The translations under genes and the position numbers were made by a program. The notes under the pieces are model-generated. The model had not been told where the DNA came from. It made no database searches and worked only from the letters and a program-made list of their open reading frames with translations. From CAMYLY01 sp036397755 (GTDB lineage: Bacteria > Gemmatimonadota > Gemmatimonadetes > Gemmatimonadales > GWC2-71-9): a stretch of 64,000 nucleotides of DNA. The stretch is from the NCBI GenBank assembly GCA_036397755.1, contig DASWII010000020.1, positions 47,135-111,134 on the forward strand. The letters run 5' to 3'. Position 1 is the first letter of the stretch. Each line of letters starts with the position of its first letter. Of the stretch, positions 17,681-25,570 are shown piece by piece.

Positions 17681-18345
17681 CGCCCGCCTGCCGGAGCTTC
17701 CGCTTGTTCAACCAACTGCACCAGATTGGCGTACGAGATGCTGCCCGCCACCAACCGACCGCCGACGATGAAGCTCGGTGTCGAACCGACCCCCAGTGCG
17801 ATACCGCTTTCCTTTGTTGCCGCGATGCGCGCCATGTGCCGCTGCTCAGCGACGCAGGTTCGATAGGCGTCGACGTCCACGCCGATCGTGCGGGCATACT
17901 GCTCAAAGATCCGGTCCGCCCGTCGCTCACGTGTCCACGTTCCCTGATTGAAAAACAGCTGGTCGTGCATCTCCCAGAAACGGTTCTGTTCGCCGGCACA
18001 CGCAGCCGCGAGGTGCGCGAGCGGCGCCTTGTCGTGCCCAGGTAGCGGAAAATCGCGGAACGACCACCGCACGCGGCCGGTCGCCACCAACTTCCGGCGC
18101 ACGTCGCCGCCGGTGAGGATGGCGAAGGTGGCGCACGCCGGACACTGGAAATCCGCGTACTCGATGATCTCGACGGGCGCAGAATCGCTGCCCATCGTAT
18201 GACCCGGAAAGGCCGGGGTCGTTCCGGCAGGAACCAGAGTCACCGTCGGGGCGCTGACGCGCGAGTTGATGATGAATGCCGCGCCGGCTACAGCGATCAC
18301 GGCCAATGCAACATAGAACGGCTTGAGATTCAACGGCTGCCCCAT
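17677..18345 (-). CDS. DsbA-like thiol:disulfide oxidoreductase, membrane-anchored
   Basis: The 222-residue protein has an N-terminal membrane anchor (about residues 10-27), then a thioredoxin-fold domain with the CPAC active site at Cys68-Cys71 (YADFQCPAC) and the cis-proline loop GVGSTPSF near residue 188. It belongs to the DsbA/BdbD 'DSBA-like thioredoxin domain' group and would oxidise cysteine pairs in exported proteins. ATG 18345 is preceded by GGAGGATG. It overlaps the upstream small gene by 16 bases and VKOR by four, forming one operon. Confidence 0.92.
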   Translation of the reverse strand: MGQPLNLKPFYVALAVIAVAGAAFIINSRVSAPTVTLVPAGTTPAFPGHTMGSDSAPVEIIEYADFQCPACATFAILTGGDVRRKLVATGRVRWSFRDFPLPGHDKAPLAHLAAACAGEQNRFWEMHDQLFFNQGTWTRERRADRIFEQYARTIGVDVDAYRTCVAEQRHMARIAATKESGIALGVGSTPSFIVGGRLVAGSISYANLVQLVEQAEAPAGGR

Positions 18346-18641
18346 GGTTCGTCATCCTCCCCTTCTTCGGGACTATAGGGCTGAGAGAAGTCAGCGGATT
18401 CCGCGCGTTGAACGGCATCCTCCACAATCCGCCGGCTCTCAGCGATCTCCGGTGTATCGTAGGTACGCCGTACCTCATAATGAAACAGCTCGCTCCGCGC
18501 ATCACCCATCATTCGGAGAAGCTCCGGGCCGGCGTCCAACAGCGCGGCGTCACCCTCGAGCGCGCGGATCCGATCAGCCAGCGCCCGGAGCAACTCCACG
18601 AGCTGCCTGGCCCGCTTCGGATCGTATACTGGTTCGGTCAT
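18330..18641 (-). CDS. Small acidic coiled-coil-like protein, unknown
   Basis: A 103-residue hydrophilic protein rich in Glu, Asp, Arg and Ala with long predicted helices (about residues 8-55) and an acidic tail (SPEEGEDDEPWGSR). It has no cysteines, signal peptide or membrane helix, so a direct part in periplasmic disulfide formation is unlikely. It is first gene of the operon with DsbA and VKOR and overlaps dsbA by 16 bases, which supports it being translated. I do not recognise the family. Confidence 0.65.
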   Translation of the reverse strand: MTEPVYDPKRARQLVELLRALADRIRALEGDAALLDAGPELLRMMGDARSELFHYEVRRTYDTPEIAESRRIVEDAVQRAESADFSQPYSPEEGEDDEPWGSR

Positions 18642-18669
18642 TGCCCACTCCGCTCAAGGCGAGGGATTC

Positions 18670-18693
18670 TGTCCCCTCAACAAAAAGGGGACA
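18670..18693. promoter_or_regulatory. Perfect 8-bp inverted repeat in a divergent intergenic region
   Basis: TGTCCCCT, an eight-base A-rich loop, then AGGGGACA. It lies 29 bases upstream of the minus-strand dsbA operon start and about 100 bases upstream of the plus-strand small gene at 18792. It could be an operator or a hairpin; no T-tract follows on either strand, so it is not a standard terminator. Confidence 0.35.
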
Positions 18694-18725
18694 AGGAATG
18701 TACATATACCCGGGAGCCGGAGTGT

Positions 18726-18754
18726 TTGCTTCCCCCTCGGGGCCTGGGTACAAT
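18726..18754 (+). promoter_or_regulatory. Possible sigma-70 promoter for the 18792 gene
   Basis: TTGCTT (18726-18731), a 17-base spacer and TACAAT (18749-18754). Transcription would begin near 18761, giving a leader of about 30 bases that contains the GAGGGAG ribosome site of the GTG 18792 gene. The -10 is good, the -35 weak. Confidence 0.4.
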
Positions 18755-18791
18755 TCACGCGGCTTAACCCACCCACCAGAGGGAGAATTGT

Positions 18792-19055
18792 GTGAACAAG
18801 AGGAAGTCCCCCGGTCCTGCAGGATCACCGATGCTCGACAAGGCGCGAGATGAGCTGTTCAGCCACATCCTCCGTTGCGAAGTCATGAGCGCCCAGAGCG
18901 AGCATCAAAAAGAGTGGTTCGACGATACGATGGAGTACATGGCGGAGCGCTATTCCACCCTATCCGAGGAAGAACTGGAGCAGCTGAGGACCTTGGGAGA
19001 GCGGTACGTACAGCCGGTCATCCCTCATGCTTCGGAGGTCGGCGCCAGCCGCTAG
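18792..19055 (+). CDS. Small hydrophilic protein, unknown
   Basis: An 87-residue protein beginning at GTG 18792 after a clear GAGGGAG ribosome site. It is highly charged and helical (residues about 14-72), with one Cys and several Met, and no signal or membrane segment. No known motif was seen. It is a single gene between a divergent operon and a convergent outer-membrane-protein gene. Confidence 0.6.
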   Translation: MNKRKSPGPAGSPMLDKARDELFSHILRCEVMSAQSEHQKEWFDDTMEYMAERYSTLSEEELEQLRTLGERYVQPVIPHASEVGASR

Positions 19056-19083
19056 CTCCCGAACGACGAGGTTCACGCTCGGT

Positions 19084-19542
19084 TCAGCGTCGTCCGCCCC
19101 ACCGCACCCGCCAACCGCCCGCCAGGCGGGCGCCTCCTGCGACCCCAGCCTCGAGAAACCACCCGCTCCTCCCGGCAGGTGCTGATTCAACGCCGAGGGT
19201 CAACGTCAGATACGGGCTGGCTCGGTCTCGCACCACCAGCGTCGACACCCCGCCACCAGCATAGGGCGTCACACCTGCGCGTCGAAATGGGAACAGGTGG
19301 TAGGACAGCAGCACCTCCGCCCGTAACGCCAGTGCCCCGTCCGACGCCCCAGCGGTGCCGGACACGGCAAAGCGCGTGCGCCCGGTCGGCCGCACCGCTA
19401 CTCCGACCCCGGCGCCAATAAACTCGTCCCGTCGCAGCACCCCAACCGTCTGCAGCTGAAACTCCCTGATGGCCTGCGCCTGCAACGGGGACGCCACCAC
19501 GAGAAGCACCGCCGCGACCCAGCTACGCAAGCACGACCTCAT
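19084..19542 (-). CDS. Small exported beta-barrel-like protein
   Basis: A 152-residue protein with a signal peptide (MRSCLRSWVAAVLLVVASPL, cut after a QAQA segment) followed by alternating hydrophobic/polar strands rich in Gly, Ala and Arg (for example the segments near residues 30-55, 70-85 and 95-120), typical of a small outer-membrane barrel. No specific family is recognised. It is the last gene of a minus-strand pair and overlaps the OsmC gene by 20 bases. Confidence 0.6.
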   Translation of the reverse strand: MRSCLRSWVAAVLLVVASPLQAQAIREFQLQTVGVLRRDEFIGAGVGVAVRPTGRTRFAVSGTAGASDGALALRAEVLLSYHLFPFRRAGVTPYAGGGVSTLVVRDRASPYLTLTLGVESAPAGRSGWFLEAGVAGGARLAGGWRVRWGGRR

Positions 19543-19960
19543 GCGTCAACTTGACGTCCGGCGCGAGCGTCTGAATCACGGAACAGTACTTGGTCACCGA
19601 CAAGTCCACGGCCCGCTCGGCCTGCTCCTGTGTGAGCCCCTCGCCACGCATCGTGAACACCATCAGCATCGACACATATCGGCGGGGATGCTCCACGCGG
19701 CGCACTCCCTGCACGTCGATCGTGAGACGCTGCAGCGTGATTCGCATCTTGCCCATGATGTGCACGACGTCCGAGCCCGAGCAACCCGCTGCCGCAAGCA
19801 GCAGCGCCTGCATCGGGCTCGGCCCGGCCTCCCCCGCGCCATCCATGACCATGCTTGGTGAGGGGGGATCGACCCCGCACCCCGCGAATTCCATCCCGCG
19901 CCCGGTCCATTCCATGCTCACCTTGCGGACGTTGCTGACCCCAGTTGGCCTGCGTGTCAT
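19523..19960 (-). CDS. OsmC family peroxiredoxin-like protein
   Basis: A 145-residue protein of the OsmC/Ohr superfamily, whose members reduce organic peroxides through two cysteines. The pair is visible as Cys60 (LLLAAAGCSG) and Cys126 (TKYCSVIQ), and the GPSPMQALLL entry to helix 2 is typical of OsmC-like proteins. ATG 19960 follows GAGGGAG; an earlier in-frame start at 20035 adds residues that overlap the neighbouring gene and do not look conserved. Confidence 0.85.
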   Translation of the reverse strand: MTRRPTGVSNVRKVSMEWTGRGMEFAGCGVDPPSPSMVMDGAGEAGPSPMQALLLAAAGCSGSDVVHIMGKMRITLQRLTIDVQGVRRVEHPRRYVSMLMVFTMRGEGLTQEQAERAVDLSVTKYCSVIQTLAPDVKLTHEVVLA

Positions 19961-20018
19961 ATCGAGCTCCCTCGCACGAAGTCGAGCGTGTCTGACGACC
20001 CCCGCAAACTCTCCAGGA

Positions 20019-20534
20019 TCACCGGCTCCAGGCAACTCGACTGTAGTCGGTGATGGCGTAGAGGGAAATGGCGGCCGTCGCCCACGCGAGCGGCCGTGAG
20101 AGTTCGGAACCCGCCAGAAACGCGATCAACGTGAGCAGTTGCGCGACTGTGACCGCCTTTCCCCCGGCGCGGGCTGGCAGGGTGGTCGGTTTCCGCAGCA
20201 TCCAACTGCCCAAGAAGCCGACGATCGCCATGAGGTCACGGACGAGGACGCCCAGCAGCTCGAGCGGTGCCAGGACACCCGAGCGGAACACGACCCAGAA
20301 TGCCGCCATCATGAACACTTTGTCGCACACGGGATCGAGTACGATCCCGAGCCGAGACCCGCCAAGTCTTCGCGCCCACACCCCGTCAAACATGTCACTG
20401 AGTGCCGCGGCGACGACTACGCCCAGCCGCGCGCCCGATCCAGGAACGACCAGAAAGGCGATAGCGAGCGGAATGCGGGCGGCAGTGAGGAGGTCGGGCG
20501 GGCTCAGCAGGGGCTTTGCTTGCCGGGCCTTCAT
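20019..20534 (-). CDS. CDP-alcohol phosphatidyltransferase family protein
   Basis: A 171-residue membrane enzyme with about five hydrophobic segments and the CDP-alcohol phosphotransferase signature near residues 60-85: SDMFDGVWARR, then GIVLDPVCDK. These enzymes transfer a phosphatidyl group from CDP-diacylglycerol to an alcohol to make phospholipid headgroups. The spacer between AR and the glycine is seven residues, where eight is standard. The alcohol cannot be deduced. ATG 20534 is chosen because the longer frame (from 20744) overlaps the divergent cNMP gene. It diverges from that gene by 51 bases. Confidence 0.82.
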   Translation of the reverse strand: MKARQAKPLLSPPDLLTAARIPLAIAFLVVPGSGARLGVVVAAALSDMFDGVWARRLGGSRLGIVLDPVCDKVFMMAAFWVVFRSGVLAPLELLGVLVRDLMAIVGFLGSWMLRKPTTLPARAGGKAVTVAQLLTLIAFLAGSELSRPLAWATAAISLYAITDYSRVAWSR

Positions 20535-20585
20535 GGGACCTGTAGGTTGCAAGGAATCCGGCCAGCAACGGTCGGTGGAGGCCGC

Positions 20586-21044
20586 ATGGATACTCAACTC
20601 ATCAAGCAGGCGGCGATCTTCAAAGACCTCGACGAGGAGGAACTCGCAAAGGTCTCGGAGATCTGCAAGCCGCAGCAGTTCAAGTTCGGACAGTACGTCT
20701 TCAAGGAAGGGGAGGCTGGCAACCGCCTCTTCATCATCTCGCAAGGCGACGTTCGTATCTCCCGGCAGGTGCCAGGTTCGGGCGAAGAGGCGCTGGCGGT
20801 TCTCAAGCCGGGAGCCTGCTTTGGGGAGATGGCGGTGCTCGATCGGTCCGAGCGATCCACAGACGCGATCGCGAACACGGACTGCACACTGCTCACCATC
20901 ACGCGAAGCGATTTCGAGCTATTGCTCGATTTCGATCGCGAACTCGCGTACAAGGTCCTCTGGTCCATCGTGCGGCTCCTGTGCGAGCGGCTGCGGATCA
21001 CCAACGACAATCTGCGGTCGTTCTTGGCCATGTCGATGTTCTGA
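20586..21044 (+). CDS. Cyclic-nucleotide-binding domain protein
   Basis: A 152-residue stand-alone cNMP-binding (CAP_ED) domain. The beta-roll and phosphate-binding cassette are visible as FGEMAVLDRSERSTDAI near residues 80-96; the Arg-Ser-Thr at its end takes the place of the Arg-(Ser/Thr)-Ala that binds the cyclic phosphate. There is no helix-turn-helix, so it is not a CRP-type transcription factor; it may be a regulatory subunit or sensor. ATG 20586 follows GGTGGAGG. It is monocistronic and converges on the M16 gene with three bases between. Confidence 0.85.
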   Translation: MDTQLIKQAAIFKDLDEEELAKVSEICKPQQFKFGQYVFKEGEAGNRLFIISQGDVRISRQVPGSGEEALAVLKPGACFGEMAVLDRSERSTDAIANTDCTLLTITRSDFELLLDFDRELAYKVLWSIVRLLCERLRITNDNLRSFLAMSMF

Positions 21045-21047
21045 GGC

Positions 21048-23645
21048 TCAGCCTCGAGCGCTGGTCCCCCGCACCACAAATTCCGCGCGTTCGGCGCCAG
21101 CGAGTCGCTCTGACAGCGCTACCACATCCGCAACCGTCACCGCCCGGAGGCGCTCCGCGCGCTCCCCAGGCAACTCCAGCGTGTCGGTCACCCAAGCCTC
21201 CACAAGCTCGTCGGCGACGCTGGTCGCATGTTGGCGCGAGATCGCCAGCAGGCCCCCAGCGTAGTTGCTGGCGCGGCGGAATTCCTCATTGTCCGGCGGG
21301 GTGTCCGCCACCCCGCGAAGAACCTCGACGGCGGCCTGACGCGCCTCATCCTCTCGCTCGGGCGACGTGGCGACGTAGGTCAGAAGCGCGCCCGCGACTC
21401 TCGCCTGCCACCGCATCGCCGCGACCGTGTACGCCAGCGAGCGCCGTTCGCGCAATTCGTCGAACAACCGACCCGCCAAACCGCTCAGCAGCGCGCACAA
21501 CACTGACAGATACTCCCGCTCGCGCGCGGTCGACGCCGCGGCGGGAAACGCCATAGCGAGCGCCGACTGCAGCTTATGGCGTTCCTCGTACGCGCAGTCG
21601 GCGCACCAGACCGGCGTGACCGGCGCGATCGGTTCCGCCGGCACGCCGGTCCACCGCAGGGCTTCGCTCACTTCGTCGAGTGCCGAGCTCGGATGTACGT
21701 CCCCCACCACGACGACTGCCGCCGGCGCGCCGTGCAGCTGTTGATGCCACGCACGAACCTGGTCGACCCCGAACTCCCGCACCTGCTCGGGCAGTCCCAG
21801 TGACGGCAATCCATATGCGTGAGTGGGATACGCCTGCCCCAGCACTTGCTCAAGCGGGTATTGGAACATGTCGTCGCGCGCCCGCTTGGCGTCGCCGGCC
21901 TGGAGTTCTCGTTCGACGGCCACCGCCGCCGGCGCGAACTCCGGTTGCTCCGCTACCAGCGCGACGAGCCGTACCGCATCCGCGAGCGCCTCCGCCGGCA
22001 CGGTCATACTCCACCCCATGGCGTCCCGGCCCACGACCGGGGTGATCGCGCCACCGAGTCGTTCGGACGCCTCCGCGAGCTCACTCCCGTCCATGCCTCC
22101 CGCTCCGCGCACGGAGCAGCGTCCGACCAGGCGTGTGAGTCCGGCTGTCTCGCGCGTTTCGGAATCCGATATGCCCGCAACGTGCAACCCAACATTGACG
22201 AGCCCGGTCCCGCCGCGGCGGCGGACAACGACGTCGATGTTGGCCAGCCGGCGGCGGTGTACTGCTCCCGCATACTCGCGGTCCGACTCCACACTGACCG
22301 GAGCGGAGGCCGAGTTCGATGCGCGGTCACGAACCGTCACCGAAGGCAGCGACACGATCGGTGACGGCGGCGGCCACGCACTCTCCACGGCCACGCGGGC
22401 GTCAGACGGCAGATACAACGCGCCCGACACCTGTTCCGGCCCGAGGAACTGCGCCGTAACGCGCTGCACGTCCCGGGCGTTCACGCCCAACATCGCCGCG
22501 TACTGCTGATCCAGAATCGCCACGCCCCCTACCGCTTCAGCGGCGCACAGGGCGCTGGCGCGCCCGTCCACGCTCTCGAACTGGCGCGCCCACCGCGTGG
22601 CGAGCTGACGGCGAACGCGCGTCAGCTCGACGTCGGACGGACCGGTATCCGCCAGCAGTGTCACGTGCGCTAGGGCGGCGGAGGCCGCGCGATCCATGAG
22701 CGCCGCCTCGGTTTCCAGGCTGAGTGAGAACACACCGACCTCGGTCGGCGTGTAATGCGACGCGCCTACCGCGTTCACCAGCCCTGGCTCCCGCAGGCCC
22801 CGATAGAGGCGGGCGCTTCGACCGGTCGACAGCAGCGCCGCGGCCACGTCGAGCGGCGCCGCGTCCGGGTGCAGCGTATCCACGGTGCGCCATCCCATCG
22901 CGAGCAACGACCGCCCCACATCTCCGCGCCGAACGTCGAGCGCGGCGTGGCGCCCCGGCGGTTCCTGAGGAGAACCCTCGATGGCTTCCGTCGCCCGCTC
23001 CCACGCGCCGAAGCATCCCCGTGCAAGCGTCAGGGTCTCGTCTACATCGAGCGTGCCAGCGATACCGAGGATGACGCGGCCGGGCGCGTACCGTGACTCG
23101 TAGTAGTTGCGCAGGTCGGACACCGTGAGCTGACGCAGTCCTGCCTCCGTTCCGATGCGCCATCTCCGCATGCGATGCCGGCGAAAGAGAACGGCGAACA
23201 GGGCCTCGACCGTCACTGCCTCAGGCGAATCCTTCTTGCGCTTTGCTTCTTGAACGATCACCTCGATCTCCCGCGCAAGTTCCTCGGGGTCCAGGGCGGC
23301 ATGCATGAGGGCGTCCGCCTGGAGGTCGAGGGCGCGTGCCAGTCCGCCGTCTGCGGAGGGAAGTACTGTGTAGTAGACCGTCTTGTCGTAGATGGTCCCG
23401 GCGTTGCAGTATCCGCCCAGTAGCTGCGTCTCCCGCGCGACATCTCCGGGGCCACGCCGGCCGGTCCCCTTGAAGTACATGTGCTCCAGTACGTGGGAGA
23501 TGCCCACCCACTCGTCCGGTTCGTCGAAGTACCCCGCACGGACATGCGTCACGACGGCGACGACCGGGGCCGAGGTATCTCGCTGGACGAGAACGGTTAG
23601 TCCGTTCGGCAACACCTCACGGACGACATTGGCGGTCCACTGCAT
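21048..23645 (-). CDS. M16-family zinc metallopeptidase, two fused halves
   Basis: An 865-residue insulinase/processing-peptidase protein. The N-terminal half carries the inverted zinc motif HVLEH (residues 51-55) with the third ligand Glu in the REIEVIVQEAKR helix (about 125-135). The C-terminal half (from about residue 450) repeats the fold and has a substrate-arm segment (ELRERRSLAYTVAA near 775) without a zinc site, as in single-chain M16 enzymes. There is no signal peptide, so it may act in the cytoplasm on peptides. It is about twice the length of the separate PqqL/YmxG-type subunits. Confidence 0.9.
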   Translation of the reverse strand: MQWTANVVREVLPNGLTVLVQRDTSAPVVAVVTHVRAGYFDEPDEWVGISHVLEHMYFKGTGRRGPGDVARETQLLGGYCNAGTIYDKTVYYTVLPSADGGLARALDLQADALMHAALDPEELAREIEVIVQEAKRKKDSPEAVTVEALFAVLFRRHRMRRWRIGTEAGLRQLTVSDLRNYYESRYAPGRVILGIAGTLDVDETLTLARGCFGAWERATEAIEGSPQEPPGRHAALDVRRGDVGRSLLAMGWRTVDTLHPDAAPLDVAAALLSTGRSARLYRGLREPGLVNAVGASHYTPTEVGVFSLSLETEAALMDRAASAALAHVTLLADTGPSDVELTRVRRQLATRWARQFESVDGRASALCAAEAVGGVAILDQQYAAMLGVNARDVQRVTAQFLGPEQVSGALYLPSDARVAVESAWPPPSPIVSLPSVTVRDRASNSASAPVSVESDREYAGAVHRRRLANIDVVVRRRGGTGLVNVGLHVAGISDSETRETAGLTRLVGRCSVRGAGGMDGSELAEASERLGGAITPVVGRDAMGWSMTVPAEALADAVRLVALVAEQPEFAPAAVAVERELQAGDAKRARDDMFQYPLEQVLGQAYPTHAYGLPSLGLPEQVREFGVDQVRAWHQQLHGAPAAVVVVGDVHPSSALDEVSEALRWTGVPAEPIAPVTPVWCADCAYEERHKLQSALAMAFPAAASTAREREYLSVLCALLSGLAGRLFDELRERRSLAYTVAAMRWQARVAGALLTYVATSPEREDEARQAAVEVLRGVADTPPDNEEFRRASNYAGGLLAISRQHATSVADELVEAWVTDTLELPGERAERLRAVTVADVVALSERLAGAERAEFVVRGTSARG

Positions 23646-23706
23646 GGTCGGGTAAGGTAAGCACGGCGGCGCGACACACCACGGGTGTGGTCGCGCAGCA
23701 GCGCGG

Positions 23707-24909
23707 TCAGCGGACGATCTTCAGCAACCCCGCGGCCGCCACGCCTCGCACGAAGCTCTCGGCGTCCGAGATCGGGATCACGGCACCGCTCTCGCGCCGA
23801 TTCCTCCGCGCGACCGTCTCCATGTACTGGGCGATCGACGTTCCCCCCCCGTCGCGATCGTCCATCTTCATCTGCAAGACGATCTCGTCCCAGGTCCCGG
23901 AATAGGTGACACCCGACCGCGTGCTCACGCGGTGAACTTCCGAGGGCGTCCGGCGCCGCATACCCTGAAGCTCGGTCAGCAACGTACCGAACAACTCCAG
24001 CTGGCGAGGGTCGCGCATCGATCCATCGGGCTGAATGGCCGCCACCTCGGCGAACAATTGATCCTCAGGCTCTTGTTGCGCCGCCAGCTCTCCAAGTCGC
24101 GCATGCCACACGCGCAACTCGGGATCAGCGGCTTGCAGCCGGTAAATGGACTTCTTGAGCTCCACCGTTCTCCACAAAGCCAGTTCGTCGAAGTGGTCGT
24201 CCGGGTCCGTTTGCTCGAAGTGGAACAGAGCAGCTTCGTATTCGCCGCGGTCGTACAGGAGATTCCCCAAGTAGATACGCGCTTCGGCGTGCGCCCCGTC
24301 GAGATCGAGCGACCGTCGCAGCCAGTAGAGCGCAATGTCCTCATCGCCCAGCCGGTGCGCCGCGTATCCGAGGCAGGCGGCCGCTTCGGAGGAGTCGTCG
24401 TGATACAGTACGGCCAGCTCGAAGAATCCCCGCGCGTGCCGCAGCATCCCCTCGCGAAACAGCGCGCGCCCAACCTGGAGCATCAGATCGTGATCTTCAC
24501 CGAACCCCAGCGAGAGAACGCAATCGAAGCACTCCAGCGCCCCGGAACGATCGCCGAGCTTGAGCAAGGCCTCGCCCAAGCCCGCCTGCGCGTCCTCGTT
24601 GTCCGGGTCGAGCGCCAGGACACGCACGAAGGCGCCACGCGCCCACCCATATTCCTCCGAGGCCAAGTAGGCGTACGCGAGCCCGACGTGCAGTTCGACG
24701 GCATACGGATACAACGAAACGCCCTCGTGTAAGACACTGAGGGCCTCGTCATATCGTCCTTCTGCGTAAAGCTGGTGTGCCTGCTCCGCGAACTCGTCGG
24801 AACTGAGAAAGGGTTCCGCCACGGGCAAGGGCTCCGGTGGAGGTTGGGGTACAATATACGACGACCACAGATCGCACAAGCGACTGCGGCCGTCGTCCTT
24901 ACTGCCCAA
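23707..24909 (-). CDS. Tetratricopeptide-repeat protein
   Basis: A 400-residue soluble protein with about six TPR units (roughly residues 38-240), for example the FAEQAHQLYAEGRYDEAL and ARIYLGNLLYDRGEYEAAL repeats. The C-terminal 120 residues are a separate domain with a DEIVLQMKMDDRDGG segment and a final helix pair. TPRs mediate protein-protein contacts; no partner is evident. The start is uncertain: the frame opens at TTG 24909 and has no good ribosome site, and no internal ATG/GTG lies before the first repeat. Confidence 0.8.
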   Translation of the reverse strand: MGSKDDGRSRLCDLWSSYIVPQPPPEPLPVAEPFLSSDEFAEQAHQLYAEGRYDEALSVLHEGVSLYPYAVELHVGLAYAYLASEEYGWARGAFVRVLALDPDNEDAQAGLGEALLKLGDRSGALECFDCVLSLGFGEDHDLMLQVGRALFREGMLRHARGFFELAVLYHDDSSEAAACLGYAAHRLGDEDIALYWLRRSLDLDGAHAEARIYLGNLLYDRGEYEAALFHFEQTDPDDHFDELALWRTVELKKSIYRLQAADPELRVWHARLGELAAQQEPEDQLFAEVAAIQPDGSMRDPRQLELFGTLLTELQGMRRRTPSEVHRVSTRSGVTYSGTWDEIVLQMKMDDRDGGGTSIAQYMETVARRNRRESGAVIPISDAESFVRGVAAAGLLKIVR

Positions 24910-24927
24910 GCGTGGAGCGGATCAGTA

Positions 24928-25422
24928 TCAGTTGGCTGAGCGTTCGTTGGTGGAGATGTGCAGGAGGTGGATCTTCCACACATCCTCCTCCGCATCGCGC
25001 ATCCACACGATGGTGCCGCGGCCGGCGACGACCGGTCGCCGCCGGTTGTCGGCGCCGACGACGTCGGTTGAGTGGCCGAACGTCGTCAGAGCAACATCGG
25101 CACTCAACAGTTCCGTCGTCGGCGACTGCATCACGAAGTTCATGTACTGAATGTCTCTATAGAACGCGCGGAGCTGCTCCTCCTCCTGGTCGATGCCGCG
25201 CGACCTTGATCCGTTCCCTCGCATCACCACCAACGTTGGCGACTGTTCGTACATCGCGAGCAGACTGTCGATCCGGGCGTTGTTCATCAACCGCGCCCAC
25301 GTTTCCACCCGGCCGTCGAGCTCCTGCTGGTATCTGAGTGCGTCGCTGCGCGTCATGCTGGGGGCCTGACACGCCATGAGAGCGGCACACGCCAAAACAA
25401 CGAGCAACCTGGACCTCGGCAT
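24928..25422 (-). CDS. SnoaL/DUF4440-like lipoprotein
   Basis: A 164-residue exported protein. The signal peptide (MPRSRLLVVLACAALMAC) ends in a lipobox Cys at residue 18, and GGAGG precedes ATG 25422. The mature part looks like the NTF2/SnoaL alpha-beta barrel: an opening helix followed by MNNARIDSLLAMYEQ, a strand with SPTLVVM, and the C-terminal VVAGRGTIVWMRDAEEDVW and KIHLLHIS strands. The family includes ketosteroid-isomerase-like enzymes and non-enzymatic binders, so no reaction is assigned. It sits 18 bases downstream of the TPR gene. Confidence 0.75.
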   Translation of the reverse strand: MPRSRLLVVLACAALMACQAPSMTRSDALRYQQELDGRVETWARLMNNARIDSLLAMYEQSPTLVVMRGNGSRSRGIDQEEEQLRAFYRDIQYMNFVMQSPTTELLSADVALTTFGHSTDVVGADNRRRPVVAGRGTIVWMRDAEEDVWKIHLLHISTNERSAN

Positions 25423-25570
25423 GTCGTGCCTCCATTCTTCGATGGCGACGGTGTCCAGCCTAAAAGGTAGGCTGCGGCCCGCATGCGTCAATCGGTGGTG
25501 TCCCGCCCGGCTGCGTGCCCCCCGACCACCCAGGCGCCGAACAGGGACGGACGTTTCCCGACTTGCCATC

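Noticed and set aside
19111..19131. CCAACCGCCCGCC..GGCGGGC palindrome, also seen at 28730-28749, as a possible repeat family
   Set aside because: Only two copies, one inside a gene; in DNA this GC-rich such palindromes arise by chance.
20535..20744. N-terminal extension of the CDP-alcohol phosphatidyltransferase
   Set aside because: It is antisense to the clear cNMP-binding gene start and lacks membrane-protein features.
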